DNA of 64,000 nt, from contig NZ_BMRB01000005.1 in the NCBI RefSeq assembly GCF_014648415.1, forward strand, positions 62,001 through 126,000, read 5' to 3'. A program made the position numbers and the translations under genes. The notes under the pieces are model-generated. The model had not been told where the DNA came from and did not search any database. It worked only from the letters and a program-made list of their open reading frames with translations. Shown one piece after another: positions 37,721-53,577 of the stretch. Within the stretch, counting starts at the first letter, position 1. Each line of letters begins with the position of its first letter. The DNA comes from Actinokineospora fastidiosa (GTDB lineage Bacteria; Actinomycetota; Actinomycetes; Mycobacteriales; Pseudonocardiaceae).

Positions 37721-38308
37721 ATGCTCGCGGTGGATGCGCCGTACTACCGTCGGCGGGTGGAGAACCGGATCGACTGGCGCCGCGTCACGCCCGCCGACTT
37801 CCCGCTGCTGGCCGAGTGGCTGGCCCAGCCGCACGTGCACCGCTGGTGGCACCACGAGTTCACCCCGGAGGCGGTGGAGCGCGACTTCGGCGCCGCCGCC
37901 CGCGGCGATGAGCCCGGCGAGGACTGGCTGGTCTCGGTGGATGGCGAGCCGGTCGCCCTGTTCCAGCGCTGCCGCGTGGCCGACTACGCCGACGAGTTCG
38001 ACCAGCTGTCCGCGGCGGTCCCCACCCCGCTGGACACCATGACGATCGACTACCTCATCGGCGACCCGCACCGCACCGGCAAGGGCCTGGGCACCCGCCT
38101 CATCCGCTGGGCGGTGGCCCGCACCTGGACCGACTACCCGGACGCGACGGTCATCATCATCCCGATCGTCGCGGCCAACAGGGCATCCTGGCGAGCCCTG
38201 GAGAAAGCAGGCGCCAGGCGCATCGCGACGGTGGAGATGGAACCGGAGAACCCCATCGACGACCGGGAGCACCACGTCTACCAGTTCGACCGCCCGGTCG
38301 ACCGGTGA
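37721..38308 (+). CDS. GNAT acetyltransferase, aminoglycoside 6'-acetyltransferase-like
   Basis: A protein of about 195 residues. The pattern DWRRVTPADFPLLAEWLAQP, then HVHRWWHHEF is typical of AAC(6')-Ib/siderophore-biosynthesis GNAT proteins; the acetyl-CoA loop reads GDPHRTGKGLGTRLI and the second half has NRASWRALEKAGA. The ATG at 37721 is 5 bases after dedA and lacks a clear ribosome binding site; a GTG at 37757 is an equally good start. The acceptor substrate (aminoglycoside, polyamine or siderophore amine) is not determinable. Confidence 0.82.
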   Translation: MLAVDAPYYRRRVENRIDWRRVTPADFPLLAEWLAQPHVHRWWHHEFTPEAVERDFGAAARGDEPGEDWLVSVDGEPVALFQRCRVADYADEFDQLSAAVPTPLDTMTIDYLIGDPHRTGKGLGTRLIRWAVARTWTDYPDATVIIIPIVAANRASWRALEKAGARRIATVEMEPENPIDDREHHVYQFDRPVDR

Positions 38309-38744
38309 CGCTCGGCAGGCGGACCCGGCTTCCGACGAGCACCCCGACTCCGGCAGCGCTGACGCCTGACAACCACTCCGCTCCGACCGATGCCCCGGCT
38401 CTGCGCTGCACGCTGCCGACCGGTGGCGGCGACCGTGGGTGGGAGAGCGGTGGGTGGCCAACCGGTGTCGACAGTGAGGAAGCATGGACAGCGCCCGCCT
38501 CTGCAGGTGCCAGGGGCCGTGAGCAGTCGGCCGAGCGGCGGAAAGCAGTTCCGTGCGCCGCGCTGTCGTCGCTGATCGGCTGGCTTTCTTTGTTTGTTGC
38601 GGCTTCGGCCCGCGGCCGTGACGAGCGGGCGGCCTTCGCCGACCAGCGACCGCAGTCCTGGTCTGCGGCCGTTTCTGCCCAATAGCCCAGCTAACGGGCA
38701 AGCTCGCGGACCCTCGTTTCAAACGTTTGCGCGGTCGCCGTCCC
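38309..38744. other. intergenic region, no gene seen
   Basis: 436 bases between the convergent GNAT and MocR genes. Several open frames exist but show no family-like sequence and poor codon bias. The interval 38580-38610 is locally T-rich, and CGTTTCAAACGTTTGCG (38717-38733) contains a short palindrome. No terminator hairpin stands out; this may be a degraded gene. Confidence 0.45.
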
Positions 38745-40139
38745 TCAACCCACCAATGACCGCGGGCCCGCTGCATACTCCCGCCACGCGCTGGCCAGGC
38801 GTTGGGTCGCGTCGGTGAGGACGTCGGGTGGGGACAGGAACGGGATGCGGAGGAAACGGGCGCTGTCGCCGTTGGGGTCGAGGGTGGTGCCGGAGAGGAC
38901 GGCGACGCCGTGGCGGAGGGCGGTCTGGGCGTAGGAGTTGCCGTCGCCGTGGGGTAGTTCCACCCAGAGGGTCTGGCCGCCGTCGGCTGGGCGGAAGCGC
39001 CAGGTGGGCAGGAGGTCGCGCAGCAGGGCGCAGAGGTGGTCGTGGCGGTGTCGCAGGAGCGCGGCCCGCTGGGCGCGCAAGTCATCCAAAGTGGACACCA
39101 GCTCGGCCGCGGCGAGTTGGGCTGGCACGTCCGTGCCGAGGTCGTGCACCGCCTTGGCCCTGGCCAGCCTGCGGATCAGCGGCTCAGGGCCGCGCACCCA
39201 GCCGATCCGCAGGCCGCCCCAGACGGTCTTGGCGAGCGAGCCGATGGTGAGCACGCGGTCCGGGGCGTACCGGAAGATCGCGGGCAGCGGCTCGGTGAAG
39301 CCCAGGTCGGCCAGGGCCTCGTCCTCGACGATCACCGTCCCGGCCGCCGCCGCGGCGATGCGCCTGCGGGCGAGGTCGGACACGGAGGTGCCGGTCGGGT
39401 TGTGGTTGGTCGGCACGAGGTAGGCGAGCGCGGGCCGCTCCCCCAGCGCACGCACGAGCGCGCCGACATCAAGACCGTCCATTGTGGTCGGCACGGGCCG
39501 CAGCACGGCGGCGGCGTCGCGGAAGACCTCCAGCGCGCCGGGATACGTCGGAGCCTCCACCACGACCCGGTCGCCCGGCGCGACCAGCGCCGACGCGATG
39601 AGCGAGAGCGCCTGCTGCGCGCCGGTGGTCACCAGGACGGTCGCCGGGTCGACCGCGTACCGCTCGGCAAGGGCGGCGCGCAACCGGGGGTGGCCCGCGG
39701 GGTGGTAGCCGATGTCGTCGGTGATCCCGCGCCGCAGAGCGGTGGCGTAGGCGTCGGCCACGACGGCGGGCATGGCGTCCGGGGCGGCGCAGACGAGCTG
39801 GATGACGTGGTCGGCGGGCTCCAGCAGGTGCCGGAACAGCGGGTTGGCCGTGTCGCGCCTGCGCAGCGGGGCCGGGGCGGGCGCGACCCGGGTGCCGCTG
39901 CCCTGCCGCCGGACGATCCGGCCCTCCTGGGCGAGCAGGTCGTAGGCGGCGACCACGGTGGTCCGGCCGACGGAGAGCCCGGCGGCGAGCGTCCGGTCCG
40001 GCGGGAGCACGGCGTCGGGGACCAGCTCGCCGTCGTCGATCATCTGCCGCAGCCGGGCCGCCAGCAGCACCGACAACGGCCCGCGACCGGCCGACCAGCG
40101 GCCCAGCCGCGACCGCAGCTCCTCCAGCGACACCCGCAC
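38745..40139 (-). CDS. MocR-type (GntR HTH + class I aminotransferase) transcriptional regulator
   Basis: A protein of 464 residues: N-terminal GntR winged helix (LAARLRQMIDDGELVPDAVL, RTLAAGLSVGRTTVVAAYDL, GSGTRVA), then an aminotransferase fold with TTGAQQALSLIASAL, VPTNHNPTGTSVSDLARRR, VIVEDEALADLGF and the PLP Lys in TIGSLAKTVWGGLRIGW. MocR proteins sense PLP-bound amino compounds. It is divergent from a PLP-dependent Cys/Met-metabolism enzyme gene, its likely target. GTG start at 40139 chosen; a second GTG lies 6 bases in. Confidence 0.92.
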   Translation of the reverse strand: MRVSLEELRSRLGRWSAGRGPLSVLLAARLRQMIDDGELVPDAVLPPDRTLAAGLSVGRTTVVAAYDLLAQEGRIVRRQGSGTRVAPAPAPLRRRDTANPLFRHLLEPADHVIQLVCAAPDAMPAVVADAYATALRRGITDDIGYHPAGHPRLRAALAERYAVDPATVLVTTGAQQALSLIASALVAPGDRVVVEAPTYPGALEVFRDAAAVLRPVPTTMDGLDVGALVRALGERPALAYLVPTNHNPTGTSVSDLARRRIAAAAAGTVIVEDEALADLGFTEPLPAIFRYAPDRVLTIGSLAKTVWGGLRIGWVRGPEPLIRRLARAKAVHDLGTDVPAQLAAAELVSTLDDLRAQRAALLRHRHDHLCALLRDLLPTWRFRPADGGQTLWVELPHGDGNSYAQTALRHGVAVLSGTTLDPNGDSARFLRIPFLSPPDVLTDATQRLASAWREYAAGPRSLVG

Positions 40140-40169
40140 ACCCGGCAGCGTAGTGGCCTCACGGGCAAA

Positions 40170-40187
40170 CCAATTGCCCCCGATTGG
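40170..40187. promoter_or_regulatory. inverted repeat in the MocR / Cys-Met enzyme divergent promoter
   Basis: CCAATTGCCCCCGATTGG: arms CCAAT and ATTGG, with a further matching G/C pair, lie midway between the divergent starts (40139 and 40227). It is a plausible operator, probably for the MocR protein. Confidence 0.45.
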
Positions 40188-40226
40188 ACCTTCGCGGCCG
40201 CCGCGGGCTGCTCCAGGGTGGAGGTC

Positions 40227-41387
40227 ATGACCCAGCACCCCGCGACCCGCGCCACCCGGATGAGCGTGCCCACCCCCGTCGAGGGGCGACCGGTGGGCGT
40301 GCCGCTCTACCAGAACGCGATCTTCGCCTTCGACACCGCTGCCGAGCTCGCCGCCGCGTTCACCGGCCCCGACCAGGCGTTCCTCTACAGCGGTTACGGC
40401 AACCCGACCGTGCGCGCGCTGGAGGACGGGCTCGCCGACCTCGAGGGCGGGGTCGCCGGGCTCGCCACCGGATCGGGGATGAGCGCGATCAACGCGGTCC
40501 TGTTCGCGCTGCTGCGCGCGGGCGACCACGTGATCGTCCAGGAAGCGCTGTATGGCGGCACCCACGCCGCGCTGAGCGGGCTCGCGGAGCGGTGGGGCAT
40601 CACCGTGTCCTCCATCCCCGGGGACGACCCGGCCGAGCTGACCGCGGCGCTGCGGCCGCGGACGCGCCTGCTCGTCATGGAGACGATCGCCAACCCGACG
40701 TGCGTGGTCCCCGACCTGCCCGGGCTCGTCGCCGCGGCCCGGGCGGCCGGGGTGGCCACCGTCGTGGACAACACCTTCGCCACGCCGATGCTGTGCAGGC
40801 CGCTGGAGTTCGGCGCGGACGTGGTCGTGCACTCCGCGACGAAGTACCTCGGCGGCCACCACGACGTGATCGGCGGCGTCGCCGTGTTCGCCGACGCCGA
40901 CCTGCACCGGCGGACGTGGCGGCAGGCGGTGACGCTGGGCGCGGCCATGGACCCGTTCGCCGCGTGGCTGGTGATCCGCGGCATGAAGACGCTGTCCCTG
41001 CGGGTGGCCGCGGCGTGCTCGACCGCGGCCGAGATGGCCTCGCGGCTGGCCGAGCACCCGGCCGTGGCGACGGTGCACTACCCCGGCCTGGCCGCGAGCC
41101 CCAGCCACGCCCGCGCCACCAAGCTGCTGGACGGCGGCTACGGCGGCACGCTGGCCCTCGACCTGGCCGCCCCGCACGCGTTCCTCGACCGGCTGCGGCT
41201 GATCCTCAACGCCGGGTCGCTGGGCGGCCCGGAGACCGTGGCGATGCACCCGGCGACCACCAGCCACCGCTCGGTCGACCCGGCCGTGCTGGCCCGGGCG
41301 GGCGTCACCGCCGGGACGGTCCGGATCGCGCTGGGCCTGGAACACCCGGACGACCTGTGGGCCGATATCGCGCAGGCACTGCCGTGA
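40227..41387 (+). CDS. cystathionine gamma-synthase/methionine gamma-lyase family PLP enzyme
   Basis: A protein of 386 residues of the Cys/Met-metabolism PLP family: PLYQNAIFAFDTAAEL, YSGYGNPTVRALEDGLADLE (phosphate-binding Tyr), TGSGMSAINAVLFALLRAGD, ETIANPTCVVPDL, VVDNTFATP, PLP Lys in VVHSATKYLGGHHDV, and SLGGPETVAMHPATTSH. Synthase versus lyase cannot be separated by sequence alone. GGAGGTC precedes the ATG. Its last 83 bases overlap the convergent EamA gene. Confidence 0.9.
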   Translation: MTQHPATRATRMSVPTPVEGRPVGVPLYQNAIFAFDTAAELAAAFTGPDQAFLYSGYGNPTVRALEDGLADLEGGVAGLATGSGMSAINAVLFALLRAGDHVIVQEALYGGTHAALSGLAERWGITVSSIPGDDPAELTAALRPRTRLLVMETIANPTCVVPDLPGLVAAARAAGVATVVDNTFATPMLCRPLEFGADVVVHSATKYLGGHHDVIGGVAVFADADLHRRTWRQAVTLGAAMDPFAAWLVIRGMKTLSLRVAAACSTAAEMASRLAEHPAVATVHYPGLAASPSHARATKLLDGGYGGTLALDLAAPHAFLDRLRLILNAGSLGGPETVAMHPATTSHRSVDPAVLARAGVTAGTVRIALGLEHPDDLWADIAQALP

Positions 41388-42222
41388 GCACCAGCGCGAC
41401 CGCGAGCAGGCAGGCCCCGACGACCCCCGCTGCGGTCAGCCGGTCGTCCAGCAGGATGACGGCCAGCACGGTCGCGGTGAGCGGTTCGAGCATGCTCGCC
41501 ACGGCGGCGGTGACGGCGGGCGCGCCGCGCAGTCCCGCGAAGTACGCGCCGTAGGCCACGGCGGTCGGGACGACGCCGAGGAACGCCGCGGTCACCAGCA
41601 CGTCGGCGCGCAGCGGGACGGCCATGCCCAGCGGCAGGGCGAGCGGGAGCAGCAGCAGACCGCCGAGCAGCAGGCCGAGCGCGGTGGTCACCCCGCCGCC
41701 CAAGCCGGGGATGGGCCGCCGGGTGACCACGGTGACGGCGGCGAAGCCCGCCCCGGCGGCCAGCGAGAGCGCCACGCCCACGGCCGTCCGCCGGAGGTCG
41801 CCGGTGATCGGCCCGCCCGCCAACAGCGCGAGCCCGACCACGGCGAGCCCGACGGCGACGAGCGTCCGCCCCCGCCGGTCCCGGCACGCGACGGCGACGA
41901 ACACCGGCACGCTGCCGATGGTCAGCAGCGTCGCCGTGCTGACCGAGATCAGCTCGACGGCGCCGAAGTACCCGGCCTGGAAGAACGCCACGAGCCCGCC
42001 CACGGCGAGCAACCTGCGCCCGACGGCAGCGGTGCGCGGAACGCCCCGGACGGCCGCGGCCAACGCCAGGGTGGCGAGCCCGCCGCCGATCAACAGCCGA
42101 TACGCCGCCACGGCGACGGGGTGCAGCCCGGTGCGGGACTGCAGCAGCGCGCCCGCCAGCCCGCCGGTGCCCCAGAGCAGGCCCGCGAGCACGAGAAGGA
42201 GAAGGGATCTGGTGGAAGACAA
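41305..42222 (-). CDS. EamA family (DMT) transporter
   Basis: A protein of 305 residues with ten hydrophobic helices and two EamA halves (LVLAGLLWGTGGLAGALLQS; later GVVPTAVAYGAYFAGLRGAP and ASMLEPLTATVLAVILLDDR). It probably exports an amino acid or metabolite. The TTG start at 42222 has GGAG 7 bases before it. Its 3' end overlaps the convergent PLP-enzyme gene; the neighbourhood suggests sulfur amino acid efflux, but that is inference. Confidence 0.88.
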   Translation of the reverse strand: MSSTRSLLLLVLAGLLWGTGGLAGALLQSRTGLHPVAVAAYRLLIGGGLATLALAAAVRGVPRTAAVGRRLLAVGGLVAFFQAGYFGAVELISVSTATLLTIGSVPVFVAVACRDRRGRTLVAVGLAVVGLALLAGGPITGDLRRTAVGVALSLAAGAGFAAVTVVTRRPIPGLGGGVTTALGLLLGGLLLLPLALPLGMAVPLRADVLVTAAFLGVVPTAVAYGAYFAGLRGAPAVTAAVASMLEPLTATVLAVILLDDRLTAAGVVGACLLAVALVLTAVPARYRPTGRPGVPGPARSGPSRR

Positions 42223-42811
42223 GGATGTGCTCCGACGTCAGAGGAACGATTGCGTTCTTCCGCGGAGCGCACGCCAACGGCCGCGACGACGACCGCCGCA
42301 GCCCTAGCCCCGCCCCGCCCTAGGCGGCGGGCGGCGGAGTGATCGTGAACAACCGGTGCACGACGGGAACTATAGCGGCCGGTCGGGCATCGACCACCGC
42401 CTTTATGCCGAGGACCACCGCGGCGCGCGGGGCCGGGCAGGCATTCTTCGAGCGGACCCCACTCTGACCGCCAGCCTCGCGCCTGGCGCACCCAACCCCC
42501 GCCAGCCCTCACCAAAGCCGACCCCCACAACTCCCACCCGACGCACCAACCCCAGCCCTCGCCGAAGCCAACCTCACACACCCCACACACCAACCCCACC
42601 AGCCCTCCCTAAGCCGACCCCACAACTCCCACCCAACACCCCCACCCCCGCCTGCCCTCACCAAGCCGACCCCACAACTCCCACCCAACACACCAACCCC
42701 CACCAGCCCCCACCGAACCCAACCCCACAACTCCACCCAACACCCCCACCCCCGCCTGCCCTCACCAAAGCCGACCGCCGAACCCGCCACCGGTCTCTCG
42801 GTCACCACACC
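42223..42811. other. intergenic region with short palindrome and minisatellite
   Basis: 589 bases between two same-strand genes. It contains GAACGATTGCGTTC (42244-42257), a possible operator close to the EamA start, and a C-rich tandem repeat from 42491 to about 42780 (listed separately). The open frames across it are repeat-driven Pro/Thr or Gly/Trp strings and are not accepted as genes. Confidence 0.55.
42491..42780. repeat. degenerate C-rich tandem repeat, unit about 50 bp
   Basis: About five and a half imperfect copies of a unit beginning AAGCCGACCCCACAACTCCC and ending in a CGCCTGCCCTCACC-like stretch. The plus strand is almost G-free, giving extreme strand asymmetry. It lies immediately downstream of the six-gene lipid/PKS operon. 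Best-matched copies start near 42611, 42664 and 42717. Confidence 0.8.
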
Positions 42812-44272
42812 TCACGGGCGGTGCATGCGGTCCCACAGTTCCGGCCACGGCGCCCGTGGTCCGGTGCACACGTACACCGGCACCCCCTGGTTCGCCGTCT
42901 GCGCCGGGGTCTCCAGTCGGACCGTCGACACCTGGTGGACGTCGGTGAAGTGGCGGGTGAGCCAGTCGCGCGTGCCTCCGACGTAGAGGACCTGGGTCGT
43001 GGTCGCGGGTGGCGTGCCCGTGTACCAGTACCCGCGTTCGGGTCCGTAGGCCCTCGGCAGGCCCAGTGGCCGACCGAAGACGTCCAGGGCGCTTGACTGC
43101 CAGTACGAGTCGCCCATGATCGCGGTGTTCTCCCGGGTCGGGAGGGCGTGGTAGGCGGTGGCGGCGGTCTCGGCGAGCTCGGGCCAGCCGTGGCTGCCGC
43201 TGGCCACGAAGTCCACCAGGTCCACCCCCGTCCAGCCGTTCGACGGGCGGACCGGGAGGCACAGGTACACCGCGATCGGCACCGACAGCGCGTACACCGG
43301 CCACGTCGGCACCCACCGCCACCAGCGGGCGATGCCGTGCTGCTCGATGCGCACCGCGGACGCGGCGAACAGGACCGCGTACAGCCCCGCCACGTAGTAG
43401 TACCGGCTCGCCGTGAGCACGAACAGCACCGTCACCACCACCGCCGCCCACCCGAACAGCCGGTGTTCCGGCGAGCGGAACAGGCTGTAGACCCCGTGGC
43501 AGGCCAGGAAAGCGCCCACCAGGCCCGCCATCACCACGGCCAGCGGGACCATCGCCACCGAGCCGCCGAGCAGGCGGGCGTTCTGCTCGGCGACCACGTC
43601 GTGCATCAGCAGGTACGGCCAGTCGTTGGCCGCCTGCCAGCGCAGGGTGGGCACGGTCGCGGCGAGGGTGAGCGCCCCGCCCGCCCACAGCGCGGGGCGG
43701 CGGAGCAGGTCGCGCGGGCCCGCGATCAGCGCGCCCGCCGCGAGCGCGAGCCAGAGGAACGCGATCAGGAACTTGCCCTGCATCGCCACCGCCGTCACCA
43801 CGCCCGCCCACCACAGCAGGCCGTCGGACCGGACCCTGATCCACCGCGCCACCAGCCAGCTCACCAGCACCCAGGCGAACGGGTCCACAGTGGACGTGGC
43901 CAGCACGTGGCCGGACGCCAGGATCTGCCACGCCAGCGCGTACGCCCCCGCGGTGAGCACCTGCGCCTTCGCCCCGCCGCCGAACTCGCGGGCGATCAGC
44001 GCCGACACCACCACCCCGAGCGAGGTCAGCAGCAGCGGCAGCAGCCGCAGGCCGACCACGGAGCCGGGGAACAGCCAGTCCAGCGCCCGCGCCAGCGTCG
44101 GCAGCAGCCACGGGTTGTCCGCGTACCCCCACGCGGGGTGGTAGCGGCCCGTGGCCAAGAAGTACAGCTCGTCGCCGAAGTAGCCGAAGCGGCCGCTGAC
44201 CGCGAGCAGGACCACGCCGACCGCGCCCGCGATGGCCAGCACCGGCCCGCGGGCGAACGGCGGCGCGGTCAA
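42812..44272 (-). CDS. GT39/ArnT-like polytopic membrane glycosyltransferase
   Basis: A protein of 486 residues with about 11 transmembrane segments and the PMT_2 pattern: first-loop acidic site FGYFGDELYFLATGRYHPAW, then YADNPWLLPTLARALDWL, HVLATSTVDPFAWVL, and a C-terminal extracytoplasmic domain (MGDSYWQSSALDVFGRPL, YVGGTRDWLTRHF). Relatives transfer a sugar from a polyprenyl-phosphate carrier outside the membrane. The TTG start overlaps the stop of the acyl-AMP ligase gene (TTGA). Last gene of the operon; it may glycosylate the PKS-derived lipid or its acceptor. Confidence 0.85.
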   Translation of the reverse strand: MTAPPFARGPVLAIAGAVGVVLLAVSGRFGYFGDELYFLATGRYHPAWGYADNPWLLPTLARALDWLFPGSVVGLRLLPLLLTSLGVVVSALIAREFGGGAKAQVLTAGAYALAWQILASGHVLATSTVDPFAWVLVSWLVARWIRVRSDGLLWWAGVVTAVAMQGKFLIAFLWLALAAGALIAGPRDLLRRPALWAGGALTLAATVPTLRWQAANDWPYLLMHDVVAEQNARLLGGSVAMVPLAVVMAGLVGAFLACHGVYSLFRSPEHRLFGWAAVVVTVLFVLTASRYYYVAGLYAVLFAASAVRIEQHGIARWWRWVPTWPVYALSVPIAVYLCLPVRPSNGWTGVDLVDFVASGSHGWPELAETAATAYHALPTRENTAIMGDSYWQSSALDVFGRPLGLPRAYGPERGYWYTGTPPATTTQVLYVGGTRDWLTRHFTDVHQVSTVRLETPAQTANQGVPVYVCTGPRAPWPELWDRMHRP

Positions 44273-46029
44273 AGAGTGCCCTCGGCGTAGCGGGCACGGC
44301 AGGCCGAGCGCTGGATCTTGCCGCTGGACGTGCGCGGCACCGCCCCCGGTTCGAGCAGCTTCACCTCCCGCAGCGCCAGGCCGTGCGCCTGGGACACAGC
44401 GGCCCGGACCGCCGCGGTCAGTTCGGCGGTGTCGACGTCGGCGGCGGCCACCTGCTTGGCCCGCTCGGCGACCACCACGGCCTGCTCGCCGCTCGGCCCG
44501 GCCACGGCGAACGCGGCCACGGTGTGCCTGCGGATCGCCGGGTGGGCCTGCTCGACGGTGACCTCGATGTCCTGCGGGTAGTGGTTCTGCCCGTCGACGA
44601 TGATCAGGTCCTTGATGCGCCCGGTGATGAACAGCTCCCCGTCCAGCACCACGCCGAGGTCGCCGGTGCGCAGCCAGCCCGCGCGGCCCGGGTAGGGCGC
44701 GACCGGCTCGCCGTCGGCGTCGGTCGCCACGGCCTCGAACACCTCGGCCGACTCCCGCCCCCAGTAGCCCACGCCGACGTTCGCGCCGCTGGACCAGATC
44801 TCGCCGACCCGCCCGTCCGGCAGCACCAATCCGGTCTCCGGGTCGACGATGCGCAGCTTCTGGTCCACCGGCCTGCCCGCGGACACCAGCGTCGAGCCGT
44901 GCTCCGCCCCCGGCTCCACCGGCACCGCCCGACCGGCGGCCAGGCTGGCCCGGTCGAACGTGCGCTGCCGGGGCGGGCTCCCCGCAGGCGACACGGAGAT
45001 CATCACGACCGCCTCGGCCAACCCGTAGGTGTGCCGGTGCATGCGCGGCGCCAGTCCGCAGTCGGCGAACTTCGTGTAGAAGGCGGCCAGCGTGGCGGGC
45101 AGCACGGGCTCGCTTCCGTCGCCGAGGGACACCACGTGGTCCAGCCGCAGCTCGGCCTTCTCCGCCTCCGTGGTGCGGGAGGCGACGTAGCCGTAGGCGA
45201 AGTTCGGCGCGGCGCTGACGGCCGGTCCCGGCGTGGCCGCCAGCTGCTGCAGCCAGCGCTGCGGCCGGATGAGGAACGCCAGCGGGTCCATCAGCGTGGC
45301 CGCGAAGCCGCCCAGCACCGGCACGGCGAGGCCGACGACCAGGCCCATGTCGTGGAACAGCGGCAGCCAGCTCACCGAGGTGGTCGCCGCGTCGCACTCG
45401 TAGGCGGCGTACCCCTGCCGGGCGTTGGCGACGACGTTCCCGTGCGTGATCATCACCCCGGCGGGCGCGCGCGTCGAGCCGGACGTGTACTGCAGGTACG
45501 CCAGGTCGTCCGCGGCCAGCGGGACCGGGTCGAACGCCGCCTGCGGCAGCACGTCGACCGCGGCCAGCCGGGGCCCGGAGAGCTTGCGCTCGCGCAGGAA
45601 CAGCTCCACCCCGTCGGCCTGCTCGCGCGTGGTCAGCACGATCCTGGGGCCGCAGTCGGCCAGCACCCCCGCGAGCCGGTCGTTGTGCCCGGGCAGCGGC
45701 GACGGCGGGAACAGCGGCACCGCGACCAGTCCGGCCCGCAGCGCGCCGAGGAAGGCCACGACGTACTCAGCGGACTGCTCCACCAACACCGCGACCCGGT
45801 CGCCCCGCTCGGCCCGGCCCGCGCACCACGCCGCGACGGCGTCCACCCGGGCGTCGAGCTCGCGCCACGTCAGCGATACCGCGACACCGTCCGCGTCGGA
45901 CTGGTAGTCGACGAAGGTGACCGCCCGCTCGTCGGTGCGCTCCCGCGCCCACCGGGCGAGCGCGGCGGGCAGGGAGTCGGCGCCGAGGTCGGAGACGTCG
46001 GTCCGGCGCAGCTGGGAAGGCATGGTCAT
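44269..46029 (-). CDS. fatty acyl-AMP ligase (FadD32-like)
   Basis: A protein of 586 residues of the acyl-adenylating superfamily, with FAAL-like length and sequence: LFPPSPLPGHNDRLAGVLAD, ATP loop YTSGSTRAPAGVMITHGN, SWLPLFHDMGLVVGLAVPVL, HTYGLAEAVVMIS, WLRTGDLGVVLDGELFITGR and the C-terminal SSGKIQRSACR with the adenylation Lys. FAALs make acyl-AMP and load it directly onto a PKS carrier, as FadD32 does for Pks13. The PKS two genes upstream has an N-terminal carrier, the expected recipient. Confidence 0.9.
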   Translation of the reverse strand: MTMPSQLRRTDVSDLGADSLPAALARWARERTDERAVTFVDYQSDADGVAVSLTWRELDARVDAVAAWCAGRAERGDRVAVLVEQSAEYVVAFLGALRAGLVAVPLFPPSPLPGHNDRLAGVLADCGPRIVLTTREQADGVELFLRERKLSGPRLAAVDVLPQAAFDPVPLAADDLAYLQYTSGSTRAPAGVMITHGNVVANARQGYAAYECDAATTSVSWLPLFHDMGLVVGLAVPVLGGFAATLMDPLAFLIRPQRWLQQLAATPGPAVSAAPNFAYGYVASRTTEAEKAELRLDHVVSLGDGSEPVLPATLAAFYTKFADCGLAPRMHRHTYGLAEAVVMISVSPAGSPPRQRTFDRASLAAGRAVPVEPGAEHGSTLVSAGRPVDQKLRIVDPETGLVLPDGRVGEIWSSGANVGVGYWGRESAEVFEAVATDADGEPVAPYPGRAGWLRTGDLGVVLDGELFITGRIKDLIIVDGQNHYPQDIEVTVEQAHPAIRRHTVAAFAVAGPSGEQAVVVAERAKQVAAADVDTAELTAAVRAAVSQAHGLALREVKLLEPGAVPRTSSGKIQRSACRARYAEGTL

Positions 46030-46042
46030 GTGGGTTCCTCCG

Positions 46043-47010
46043 TTAGATGCCCAGGCCGTCGGCCAGGACGGGCCACGATCGGCGCAACGCGCGTTCCCAG
46101 TACGGCCAGGAATGCGTTCCGGGGGTGTAGAAGTCTGTGGTGGCGGGGATGCCGGAGCGGCGCAGCTTGTCGGCGAACCCGCGGGAGTTGGTCAGCGCCA
46201 CGGACTCCAGCAGGCCGGGCACGATGGGCTTGCCCGCGTCGTCGAGCGGGCCGCGGGCGCCGTCGCCCGCGGAGATGTAGAGCCGGGCGCCGCGCAGCAG
46301 GTCGACCTTGTCGTACGGGTTGTGGTCGCGCCAGCGGGCGCGGTTGAGCCACGGGTCGCCCCAGAGCAGGCCCCAGACCGGGAAGCCCTGGGAGATCAGG
46401 TTCAGCTGGGTGACCTCGGGCAGCCCGGGGGCGAGCACGTTCGGCGCCGCGCTGTAGGAGGCGACGGCGCCGAAGCGGCCGGGGAAGCGGGTGGCGTACT
46501 CCAGCGCGCCGTAGCCGCCCATGGAGAGCCCCGCGATGGCGGCCCGGTCGCCCGCGCCGTAGCCGCGCTGGAGGATCTGCCACAGCTCCACCATGTGGAA
46601 CTCGCGCCAGTCGGGCCGGTCGGACAGACCCCAGTTCCACCAGTCGCTGTACATGCCGATGGCGCCGCCGCTGGGCATCACGACCAGCACCGGCTGATCA
46701 GCGGTGAACGCGGCCACGTCGGTGAAGCGGGTCCAGGACTCGTAGTCGGCGGGCTCGCAGCAGCCGTGCAGCAGCCAGAGCACCGGCCACGACCGCCCGG
46801 CGCCGGGCTCCCAGCCCTGCGGGACCAGCAGCCGCACGGGCGCGGTCGCGCCGAGCGCGGGGGACTCGACGCGCAGGTCGATCGTGCGCTCGTCGACGCG
46901 GGTCTCCGCGACGACGCGGGCGCCGTCGTCGGCGGACACCGGCTGCGCCGCGGCGGTGGGCGTGAGCGCGGCCGCCAGCGTGACGGCGGCGAGGACGGCG
47001 GCTCGTCGGT

Positions 47011-47014
<4 letters not shown>
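46043..47014 (-). CDS. secreted antigen-85-like esterase/acyltransferase
   Basis: A protein of 323 residues with a Sec signal (AAVLAAVTLAAALTPTAAA) and the Ag85/esterase-D fold: PVLWLLHGCCEPADYESWTR, VVMPSGGAIGMYSDWWNW, nucleophile Ser in IAGLSMGGYGALEYA and the catalytic His in YTPGTHSWPYWERAL, close to the mycolyltransferase HSWEYW motif. Ag85 proteins transfer mycolyl groups between trehalose lipids and arabinogalactan. The ATG overlaps the PKS stop (ATGA). Many non-mycolate actinomycetes encode related esterases, so acyl transfer is inferred from the operon. Confidence 0.88.

Positions 47015-53577
<6,563 letters not shown>

Noticed and set aside
38278..38682. A 134-residue minus-strand protein in the gap before the MocR gene
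   Set aside because: No ribosome binding site, an overlap with the GNAT end, and a low-complexity Arg/Gly/Pro composition; no family resemblance.
42491..42780. CRISPR array
   Set aside because: Repeats are contiguous and degenerate with no unique spacers, and no cas genes are nearby.
42356..43096. Pro/Thr-rich protein, or on the other strand a Gly/Trp-rich protein
   Set aside because: The sequence is produced by the C-rich tandem repeat, has no ribosome binding site and runs into the glycosyltransferase gene antisense.
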